NCBI RefSeq assembly: GCF_027563465.1
Contig: NZ_JAPFQA010000026.1
Location: forward strand, 1-54,221
Length of the DNA stretch: 54,221 nt
Direction of reading: 5' to 3'
DNA from: Mesorhizobium qingshengii
GTDB lineage: Bacteria; Pseudomonadota; Alphaproteobacteria; Rhizobiales; Rhizobiaceae
The stretch's first letter is position 1; the number at the start of each line of letters is the position of its first letter. A model generated the notes under the pieces. The model had not been told where the DNA came from. It made no database searches and worked only from the letters and a program-made list of their open reading frames with translations. The position numbers were made by a program, and so were the translations under genes. Of the stretch, positions 17,045 to 24,059 are shown piece after piece.

Positions 17045-17614
17045 GTGGTGAAGGTCATCGCCAGTTCCCTACGCAAAGGCAACGTCGTCGATAAGGACGG
17101 CAAGCTTTATGTGATCCTCTTTGCCGAAAACATCCACCCTGGCAAGGGCACGCCGGTGACGCAGCTCGACATGCGCCGCATCGCCGACGGAGTGAAGGTT
17201 TCGGAGCGCTACCGCACCACCGAGCAGGTGGAGCGCGCCTATGTGGAGGAGCGCGAACACACCTTCCTCTACAGCGACGGCGAAGGCTATCATTTCATGA
17301 ACCCGGAGACCTACGACCAGGTGGCGGTGTCGGAAAGCGTGGTCGGCGACATGGCACCCTACCTGTCGGAAGGCATGGCGGTGCAGATCTCGCAGCACAA
17401 CGGCATTGCGATTTCCTTGGTGCTGCCGCAGCGCGCCACCTTCGAAGTGGTGGAAACCGAGCCGACGACAAAGGGGCAGACGGCCTCGTCGTCCTACAAG
17501 CCGGCCGTGCTTTCCAACGGCGTGCGCACGCTGGTGCCGCCGCACATCGCCCCCGGCACCCGCGTCGTGGTGATGACGGCCGATGGGGCCTATGTGGAGC
17601 GCGCGAAGGACTGA
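17045..17614 (+). CDS. efp: translation elongation factor P
   Basis: EF-P (189 aa) binds stalled ribosomes between the P and E sites and relieves arrest at polyproline. The tip loop of the N-terminal KOW-like domain is HPGKGTP, with the modifiable lysine at residue 34, exactly the residue that EpmA lysylates. Two OB domains follow (SVVGDMAPYLSEGMAVQIS; the C-terminal GTRVVVMTADGAYVER). It starts with GTG at 17045, nine bases after an AGGA site; a second GTG follows at once. The facing epmA gene supports the beta-lysyl type of modification in this organism. Confidence 0.97.
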   Translation: MVKVIASSLRKGNVVDKDGKLYVILFAENIHPGKGTPVTQLDMRRIADGVKVSERYRTTEQVERAYVEEREHTFLYSDGEGYHFMNPETYDQVAVSESVVGDMAPYLSEGMAVQISQHNGIAISLVLPQRATFEVVETEPTTKGQTASSSYKPAVLSNGVRTLVPPHIAPGTRVVVMTADGAYVERAKD

Positions 17615-17664
17615 GGGCGACAGTTTTGTTGGTCTCTTAGCGCCGGCATTTCATGAACCCAGCT

Positions 17665-17712
17665 CGGTGCGCGGATGCCTCCGCACACCCGGGCATCACG
17701 ATCCGCGCACCG
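17665..17712. terminator. 12-bp-stem hairpin between convergent efp and the TylF-family gene
   Basis: CGGTGCGCGGAT and ATCCGCGCACCG are a perfect 12-bp inverted repeat around 24 nt, with a further GCC/GGC pairing inside. It sits in the 220-bp gap between two converging genes and is symmetric, so it could end transcripts from both sides. No U-tract follows on either strand. The rest of the gap holds nothing I can support. Confidence 0.5.
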
Positions 17713-17834
17713 TCGATCATGCCGATCTTCTCCCTTTCGCCGCGTGAAAGCAGGGTTCGGGACAGTTCTCGGGGAATGTTGTACGCAACAACAACGACTG
17801 ACACGTGGTTCTGCCTTTATCGCGCTTCCGTGGC

Positions 17835-18587
17835 TCAGTTGCCGGACTTCTGCCACCAACCGCCCGTCCAGTCTATCTCGTGCATCTGCGCGGTGATGTG
17901 GTTGCGTGCGCGGTAATCCTCGACCGCCTGCCGGCAGGTCGGCAGCGCCAGGTCATCGATGATCGCGAAACCGCCTGGCGACAGCCTTGGATAAAGCGCC
18001 TCGAGGCTGTCCATCGTCGACTCGTACAGATCGCCGTCCAGCCGGATCAGGGCGAAAGGACCAGCTTTCAGGCCGGGCAGCGTGTCGCCGAACAGGCCTT
18101 TGACGAAGACCACCTGGTCATCCAGCAGGTCATAGGCGGCAAAATTCGCTTCAACCTGCCCCTGGTCGATCGCCAGTTGGCGGAACTCGTGCAACCTGTC
18201 GCCCCGGTCGGCGGGAAAATTCTCGGGGTCCGGCGGCGGCAGACCGTCGAACGAGTCGGCGACATAGACCTTCCTGTCCGTGACCCCGTTGGCGGCCAGC
18301 ACGCCGCGCATGAGGATGCAGCAGCCGCCGCGCCAGACGCCGGTCTCGATGAAATCCCCGGGCACGTCCTCATCGACGGCGCGCTGGACGAGGTCGCGCA
18401 GATTGGTCAGGCGCTTGATGCCCGCCATGGAATGGGCAACCGTTGGCCAATCGCGGCCATTGAGCCGATCCTCGCGATTGAACGGGGTCGACTGGCCGAC
18501 CTTCGAGGGATCCATCACCTGCGAACCGGAGCCGTAGATGGTATTGGCGATGATCTTGATCAGGAGATCTGTATAGAGACGGTTCAC
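17835..18587 (-). CDS. TylF/MycF family macrocin O-methyltransferase-like protein
   Basis: A 250-aa SAM-dependent O-methyltransferase of the TylF family, whose founders methylate sugar hydroxyls of macrolides. Motif I is DFIETGVWRGGCCILMRGVL; the metal-binding aspartates that go with catalysis are in RLDGDLYEST and AIIDDLALP, and YVADSFDGLPPPDPENF fits the family. In rhizobia such proteins usually modify sugars of surface polysaccharides or lipopolysaccharides. It diverges from another methyltransferase gene across 150 bp, which suggests a shared glycan-modifying role. The substrate is unknown. Confidence 0.88.
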   Translation of the reverse strand: MNRLYTDLLIKIIANTIYGSGSQVMDPSKVGQSTPFNREDRLNGRDWPTVAHSMAGIKRLTNLRDLVQRAVDEDVPGDFIETGVWRGGCCILMRGVLAANGVTDRKVYVADSFDGLPPPDPENFPADRGDRLHEFRQLAIDQGQVEANFAAYDLLDDQVVFVKGLFGDTLPGLKAGPFALIRLDGDLYESTMDSLEALYPRLSPGGFAIIDDLALPTCRQAVEDYRARNHITAQMHEIDWTGGWWQKSGN

Positions 18588-18737
18588 AATCGACCTTTCA
18601 GTGCATCACGATTCCATATCGAAATATGCTGTTGCGGATATCCAGCCGAAGTGCAACGGAACGACCATTAATTCGCGACGGTCTGTCCAGAGCGCCGTGC
18701 AAGCAAGTCGCAACCAATTGCCCAGGGAGCCGCCCCA

Positions 18738-19661
18738 ATGCCAACCGCAGATCAAGCGATGGGCATGATCGAGACGCTCGACATCGCCGTCTTCCAGGTC
18801 AAGACCGAGAGCACCCTCAATGACCGCACCAGTTTCCTGCGGGTGCAGAACTTCGCTCGCGGCGAGTTAGGCCACTATGTTTATCTTGAGGTTGGCTCGC
18901 ATATCGGCGGCAGCCTGTTCCCCCACCTGATTGATCCGGCCTGCGAGGCTGCGATATCGGTCGATCCGCGGCCCACGGCGCAGCCTGACGAACGCTCACA
19001 GGTTTTTCATTATCCCGAAAACTCAGCTGCCCGAATGATCTCCGTGCTGTCGGATTGGCTTCCCCCGGCGGCAATGACCAAGCTTACCACGATCGACAGC
19101 GACGTCTCCGATGTGCGCGCCGACGCGGTCAACTCCAAGGCCACACTTGCACTGATCGACGGCGAGCACACGAACAGGGCCTGTTTTTCGGACTTCGTCG
19201 GTGTCTTGCCACTTATGAAACCGGACTGCATTGTTTCCTTCCACGACGCCAACCTGATCGCGGACGCGATCGTCAATGCGGAACGTCTTCTCGATCATCT
19301 CGGCATCACGCACGAAACAGTGTTCCTTCCAGACACCGTGGCCGTCATTGGCCTCGGCAGTCTGGCATCCGCGGTCCGAGATCAACTCCAACCTCACGCA
19401 TTGGACCGGGAGACTTACCTGGATCGATCGCAACGGCAGCTATGGTCTCATATTGCCGAGGTGCATTCTCAAAAAATCCAGGCCGAAACAGAGCGGCTGC
19501 ATTCTGAGAACTCAAAGCTGATCGAAGAGATTGAATGCATGCGAAAGACGAGCCTAGACGCGCAGACTCATCTGGCCGCCATAATATCCAGCACGACCTG
19601 GCGCGCCTCCGCCCCCATACGCGCAGTGGTCGATCGCATCAAACGTCGCTTCGCGCGATGA
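18738..19661 (+). CDS. class I SAM-dependent methyltransferase (Methyltransf_24 type) with C-terminal coiled coil
   Basis: A 307-aa protein. Residues about 45-200 form a methyltransferase_24-type domain: YVYLEVGSHIGGSLFPHLID (motif I region), AISVDPRP, ALIDGEHTNRACFSDFVGVL and CIVSFHDANLI. Residues about 230-290 are a predicted coiled coil (EVHSQKIQAETERLHSENSK), ending in STTWRASAPIRAVVDRIKRR. That S/T-W-R-x-T/S-x-P-hR tail is common at the ends of glycosyltransferases and surface-glycan enzymes and may anchor them to a complex or membrane. A GGGAG site nine bases upstream supports this ATG. The substrate is not known. Confidence 0.75.
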   Translation: MPTADQAMGMIETLDIAVFQVKTESTLNDRTSFLRVQNFARGELGHYVYLEVGSHIGGSLFPHLIDPACEAAISVDPRPTAQPDERSQVFHYPENSAARMISVLSDWLPPAAMTKLTTIDSDVSDVRADAVNSKATLALIDGEHTNRACFSDFVGVLPLMKPDCIVSFHDANLIADAIVNAERLLDHLGITHETVFLPDTVAVIGLGSLASAVRDQLQPHALDRETYLDRSQRQLWSHIAEVHSQKIQAETERLHSENSKLIEEIECMRKTSLDAQTHLAAIISSTTWRASAPIRAVVDRIKRRFAR

Positions 19662-19772
19662 GTGCCAAGCCGGAAAAGCCTGCGTCTGCTCAAAAATGAG
19701 CGCCCTGCAATGCCTCGAACGGCCGCTTTGCCCGAGGCCCAAGTCGAGCCCGACGGGCGCATCCCGGATGCA

Positions 19773-20627
19773 TCACCCAGCCACGCGCTTGGCCTTCCCG
19801 CCCCGCGCCTCAACCGCCTTCTGGATTTCCCGCTTCAGCTCGTCCTTGATCGCCACCGTCTCGTTCATCAGGGCGTCGATCTTCATGAAATCGAGCACGC
19901 GGTATTTCGACACCGCCGGGCGGACCAGGATATCGGGCCGGCCCTGCTTCAGCTTGTTGGCGATGATCGATTGCATCATCAGTTGCGTGGCGCCGAACAT
20001 CAGGTCGACGGAGGTCGGCTGCTTGCGATCGGCTTCCTCCGGCGCGCCAACCACGTCGACGGCGATGATGATGTCGGCGTCGTTCTCGATGAGGTCGAAG
20101 GGCACGGGGTTGTAGATGCCGCCATCGATCAGCAGCCTTCCATCGCGCGTCACCGGGCGGAACACGGCGGGGATGGCCGCTGAAGCGGCCAGCGCCGAAT
20201 GCAGTTCGCCGTCATCGAAGACGGCCAGCTTGTGGCCGAAATAGTCCGTCGCCGTCACTTTCAGCGGGATCTTGAGCTCGGCGAAGGTCTCGGGAATGGC
20301 CTCGGGCAGAAAGGCCTTCAGGATGCGCTCGACATTGAACTGGCTGACGCGAATGCCGCCCTGCATGGCTTCCGCGATCGTGCCGGGCCGCGCCCGCCAC
20401 ATGCGGCTCGCCACTTCGGCGCGGCGGCCGAGGATCGAACGGGCATAGTCATGGATATCCCTTCCGGTCATGCCAGAGGCCATGCCGGCGCCCATGATGG
20501 CGCCGATCGACGAGCCGGCTATTGCCACGGGCCTGATGCCCAGTTCGTCGAGCGCCTCGATGACATGGATATGCGCCAGCCCGCGCGCGCCGCCGCCGCC
20601 GAAGGCGATGCCGAAAGTCGGGCTCAT
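19773..20627 (-). CDS. patatin-like phospholipase, RssA type
   Basis: A 284-aa patatin-family serine hydrolase. The oxyanion loop GGGGARGLAHI begins near residue 10, the nucleophile elbow GSSIG has Ser40, and the dyad aspartate is in DGGIYNPVPF. There is no signal peptide or N-terminal extension, so it is cytoplasmic or peripheral, like the small RssA/NTE-type enzymes that act on lysophospholipids or fatty acyl esters. Its ATG overlaps the stop of the upstream M16 gene by four bases, making it the third gene of an M16-M16-patatin operon. A physiological link between them is not known to me. Confidence 0.9.
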   Translation of the reverse strand: MSPTFGIAFGGGGARGLAHIHVIEALDELGIRPVAIAGSSIGAIMGAGMASGMTGRDIHDYARSILGRRAEVASRMWRARPGTIAEAMQGGIRVSQFNVERILKAFLPEAIPETFAELKIPLKVTATDYFGHKLAVFDDGELHSALAASAAIPAVFRPVTRDGRLLIDGGIYNPVPFDLIENDADIIIAVDVVGAPEEADRKQPTSVDLMFGATQLMMQSIIANKLKQGRPDILVRPAVSKYRVLDFMKIDALMNETVAIKDELKREIQKAVEARGGKAKRVAG

Positions 20628-22006
20628 CCCTTGCCGGCCTCGGCAAGCTTCGGCCCGACGACCATGATGGTCGGTTCGGTGGACAGCAGCTTCTTCGCCG
20701 CCGCCTTGACCTGATCGAGCGTCACCGCGTTGATGAAGGCGGCGCGGCGCTGCATGTAGTCGATGCCGAGGTCGTCGAGCTGCAATTCGACCAGCGTCGC
20801 GGCAATGGCGCTCGAGGAGTCCAGATTGTTGATGGCGTAGGCGCCGATCATGTATTTCTTGGTGGCCGCCAATTCGGCCTCGGTCGGGCCTTCCTCGGCC
20901 AGTCGCCTGACCACGTCGCGAACGATCCCCAGCGTCTCGGCCGCGCGGTCCGATCGGGTTCCGGTGCTGACGATCAGCGCGCTGGCGTGGTCCTGGTTGA
21001 CCAGCGAGGAGTTGACGCTATAGGCCAGCCCGCGCTTCTCACGCACCTCCTGGAACAGGCGCGAAGTGAAGGTGCCGCCACCAAGGATCTCGTTCATCAG
21101 CACGGCGGGAAAGAAATCCGCCGCCTTGCGCTTCACGCCGGGATAGGCGAGCTGCAACGAGGTCTGCGGCAGGTTGTAATCGACCTCGACATGCTGCGCC
21201 AGCTTCGGGTCGATATCGGCCACGGGGGCGAGCGACTGGCTTTGCGGCAGGCCGCCAAACACCATGTCCAGCTTCTTCTTGAGGGTTTCGGGATCGATGG
21301 CTCCGACCACGGCGACACGCAAGCCACCGCGCGCGAAAACCGCCTTGTGCAAGGCTTTCAGGTCATCGGGCGTGATGGCGGCGATGCTGCGCCTGGTGCC
21401 CTGGTCGGACCGCGAATAGGGATGGTCGCCGTAGAGTGCCCGCGCCCATTTGTTCTGCGCCACCGTATCGGGGTCGTTCTCGCCGGCGATGATGCCGGAC
21501 AGGATCTGGGCGCGGATGCGGTCGATCGGCGCCTGGTCGAAGCGTGGCTCGTTGACCGCCAGCCGCAACAGATCGAACGCTTCGTCGCGCTGCTCGGCCA
21601 GCATGCGCATCGAGCCGTAAATGCCGTCGCGGCTCTCGTCGAAGCTCATCTCGGCGCCGGCATCGTCGAGCTTTATCTGGAAGGCTTCGCTGTCGAGGGG
21701 GCCGGCGCCTTCGTCGAACAGGCCGGTCATCAGATTGGCCAGCCCCTCCTTGCCTGGCGGATCCTGCGTCGAGCCGCCGCCGAAGACGAAGCGGATGGCG
21801 ACGATCGGCACCGAATAGTCCTCCACCAGCCAGGCAGTGACGCCTTTTGGCGAGGTGACTTGCTGGATGTCCATGGCCCGGGCGGCAAGCGCCGGCAGGA
21901 TCAGGAAGATGATGGAGAGGAAGAGGGTTGCGAACGCGGCGCGCGCTTTTCCTTCCCCCCTTGTGGGAGAAGGAAAGCCGCGGCGAGGCTGGTTCATCAT
22001 CATCAA
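20624..22006 (-). CDS. M16 family peptidase-like protein, non-catalytic partner, exported
   Basis: A 460-aa pitrilysin/M16 fold protein with both halves present (GGSTQDPPGKEGLANLMTGL; later LAYPGVKRKAADFFPAVLMN). The zinc motif HxxEH is missing: the helix reads GLANLMTGLFDEG, so it should be the inactive partner of the active M16 protein encoded just upstream, as in two-subunit bacterial M16 pairs. The hydrophobic signal core (FATLFLSIIFLILPALAARA) is preceded by residues encoded by a palindromic repeat. Its first ATG overlaps the TGA of the upstream gene (TTGATGATG) with a GGCGGAG site before it, so translation is coupled. Confidence 0.9.
   Translation of the reverse strand: MMMMNQPRRGFPSPTRGEGKARAAFATLFLSIIFLILPALAARAMDIQQVTSPKGVTAWLVEDYSVPIVAIRFVFGGGSTQDPPGKEGLANLMTGLFDEGAGPLDSEAFQIKLDDAGAEMSFDESRDGIYGSMRMLAEQRDEAFDLLRLAVNEPRFDQAPIDRIRAQILSGIIAGENDPDTVAQNKWARALYGDHPYSRSDQGTRRSIAAITPDDLKALHKAVFARGGLRVAVVGAIDPETLKKKLDMVFGGLPQSQSLAPVADIDPKLAQHVEVDYNLPQTSLQLAYPGVKRKAADFFPAVLMNEILGGGTFTSRLFQEVREKRGLAYSVNSSLVNQDHASALIVSTGTRSDRAAETLGIVRDVVRRLAEEGPTEAELAATKKYMIGAYAINNLDSSSAIAATLVELQLDDLGIDYMQRRAAFINAVTLDQVKAAAKKLLSTEPTIMVVGPKLAEAGKG
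21946..21977. repeat. palindromic repeat inside the coding region of an exported M16 protein
   Basis: CTTTTCCTTC and GAAGGAAAG flank CCCCCTTGTGGGA and form a hairpin with one bulged T. The CCCTTGTGGGAGAAGG pattern is a common intergenic repeat of Rhizobiales as I remember it. Here it lies inside the gene and is translated as part of the residues between the start codon and the signal-peptide core. Confidence 0.6.
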
Positions 22007-23373
22007 TTCTCCGCCTTGGCTTGCGGCAACAGATAGCCGGTCGTCGACCGGTCAAGCACCAGATAGCGCGCTGCAACGGCCTTGACCTCGTCGGCGGTGA
22101 CCTTGCGGATGCGGTCTGGCCATTGCTGGACATCCTGCACGTTGCCGCCGGTGGCCAGTGTCGAGCCGTAGATGTTGGCCATGGAATCCTGTTTGTCGCG
22201 GGCAAAGATCATCGAGCGGACATAGCGGTCCTTGGCCTTTTCCAGCTCCGCCGGCGTGACGCCATCCCTGGCGATGCGCGCCACCTCCACGTCGACCGCC
22301 GCTTCGACATCGGCGAGCCTGGCGTCGCCGCGCGGCGTGCCATAGACGGTGAAATTGGTGTCATCGAGCATGGTGCCCTGGAAATAGGCGCCGGCGCCGG
22401 ACGCAATGCCTTGCTGGACGACGAGCGCCTGGTAGAGCCGGCTGCGATTGCCACCGCCGAGGATTTCCGCAAGCAGGTCGAGCGCTTCGGCCTCGCCCGG
22501 CTTGCCCGAATGATAGGACGGCACCACCCACTGCGTCGAAAAACTCGGCACGCTGACGCGGGCGTCGGAGAGCGTGACCGTGCGTTTGGTGTTCTGCTCC
22601 GGTTCGACCGGGCGGATGCGCGGCGTCAAATCGGGGCCGCGGGCTACCTTGCCATAGGTCTTTTCGGCCAGCGCCCTGACCGCGTCCGGCTCGACGTCGC
22701 CGGCAACGATCAGCACGGCGTTGTTGGGCCGGTAGTATTTGTCATAGAAGGCGGTGGCGTCGGTGCGGTTCAGCTGCTCCATCTCCTGCATCCAGCCGAT
22801 GACGGGAACGCGATAAGGCTGGTTCTGCCACAATGTGGCGTCGACTTCCTCGTCCAGCACCGCCTCGGGATTGTTGTCGATGCGCGAGCGGCGCTCCTCG
22901 AGGATGACGTCCCGCTCGGTCTTGATGACATCGTCGGTGAGGATGAGATTGCGCATGCGATCGGCCTCGAAGCCCATCATAAGCTCAAGCGCAGAGGGCG
23001 CCACCGTCTCGTGGAAGGCGGTGTAGTCGTAAGAGGTGAAGGCGTTGTTTGAGCCACCGATGTCGGAGACGGCGCGGTCGAACTCGCCGGCCGCGTGGTG
23101 GGTCGTCGCCTTGAACATCAGATGCTCGAAGAAATGGGCGATGCCGGATTTGCCCGGCGGCTCGTCGGCGCTGCCGATCTTGTACCACACCATGTGGGTG
23201 ACGATCGGCGCGCGGTGGTCGGGGATGACGACGACCTCCATGCCATTGTCGAGCAGGAAATCCGTGACCTTGAATTCGGCCGGCGCGCTGCCGGCCAGCA
23301 CCGGGCCGGCCATGGTGAAAGCCAGCGACGTCGCCAGCAGCGTTGTGCGCAGCCATTCAGCCTGAAATGTCAT
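22003..23373 (-). CDS. M16 family zinc metallopeptidase, exported
   Basis: A 456-aa M16 peptidase with an N-terminal signal (LLATSLAFTMAGPVLAGSAP). The inverted zinc motif is intact as HFFEH, and the distal glutamate lies in VILEERRSRIDNN about 75 residues later. The C-terminal M16 domain follows (VIGWMQEMEQLNRTDATAFY, NAVLIVAGDV). I use the ATG at 23373, preceded by a GGAG site, rather than the frame start at 23427. It is the active member of an exported M16 pair with the next gene, which lacks the zinc ligands. Targets in the periplasm are unknown; peptide clearance is typical for the family. Confidence 0.93.
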   Translation of the reverse strand: MTFQAEWLRTTLLATSLAFTMAGPVLAGSAPAEFKVTDFLLDNGMEVVVIPDHRAPIVTHMVWYKIGSADEPPGKSGIAHFFEHLMFKATTHHAAGEFDRAVSDIGGSNNAFTSYDYTAFHETVAPSALELMMGFEADRMRNLILTDDVIKTERDVILEERRSRIDNNPEAVLDEEVDATLWQNQPYRVPVIGWMQEMEQLNRTDATAFYDKYYRPNNAVLIVAGDVEPDAVRALAEKTYGKVARGPDLTPRIRPVEPEQNTKRTVTLSDARVSVPSFSTQWVVPSYHSGKPGEAEALDLLAEILGGGNRSRLYQALVVQQGIASGAGAYFQGTMLDDTNFTVYGTPRGDARLADVEAAVDVEVARIARDGVTPAELEKAKDRYVRSMIFARDKQDSMANIYGSTLATGGNVQDVQQWPDRIRKVTADEVKAVAARYLVLDRSTTGYLLPQAKAEN

Positions 23374-23491
23374 CAATTGCTCCGGTTCCTCGGCAAGACG
23401 ATAGGCAGGGTCGGTACGACAAGCCAAGTGAATTGTTCGTCATGTCTCAGGCAAAGGCGGCGGCAACGAGGCTGGCCGTGCAGGCAGGCGG

Positions 23492-24046
23492 TCAGGCGGC
23501 ATCGATGAAGCGGATGACGGTCTCGCCATAGTTGCGCTCGTCAAGCACGGAAAAGCCGGGACCGGGCTCGAAGGGAGCCGCTGCTGCCTCCTCGACCACG
23601 CACAACGCGCCGGGGCGAAGCCAGCCGCCGGCTTTCGCCGACTGCAAGGCACGCTCGCCAAGGCCCTTGCCGTAGGGCGGGTCGGCGAAGACGAGGCCGA
23701 ACGGCGCAAGCGTGCCCGCCTCGCCAAGGCCCGTGGCATCGCGGCGGAATATCTTGGTGCGGCCGGTCAGGCCGAAGGCCTCGACATTGTCACGGATCAG
23801 GCCACGGCCTTCGGCGGATTCCTCGATGAAGACGCCGTATGAGGCACCACGCGAAAGCGCTTCGAGGCCAAGCGCACCAGTGCCGGCGAACAGGTCAAGC
23901 ACGCGCGCGCCGTCCAACTGCTCGGCGAAGCGATGCGCCAGCACGTTGAAGACGGCCTCGCGGGTGCGATCGGTCGTCGGGCGAATGGCGCTGCTGCGGG
24001 GCGTCGCCAGCGGACGCCCGCGAAACTCACCGCCGACGATTCTCAT
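23492..24046 (-). CDS. rsmD: 16S rRNA (guanine(966)-N(2))-methyltransferase
   Basis: RsmD (184 aa) methylates G966 of 16S rRNA in the small subunit head. It begins with the family start MRIVGGEFRGRPL, then RPTTDRTREAVFNVL, the SAM-binding motif DLFAGTGALGLEALSRGA, and the catalytic loop ADPPYGKG. The longer frame upstream of 24046 is antisense-like Arg/Ala-rich sequence that overlaps the pseudouridine synthase gene, so I reject it. It starts 13 bases after the rluB-like stop, and the pairing of these two rRNA-modification genes is common in Rhizobiales. Confidence 0.95.
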   Translation of the reverse strand: MRIVGGEFRGRPLATPRSSAIRPTTDRTREAVFNVLAHRFAEQLDGARVLDLFAGTGALGLEALSRGASYGVFIEESAEGRGLIRDNVEAFGLTGRTKIFRRDATGLGEAGTLAPFGLVFADPPYGKGLGERALQSAKAGGWLRPGALCVVEEAAAAPFEPGPGFSVLDERNYGETVIRFIDAA

Positions 24047-24059
24047 TTCAGTCCGGGCC

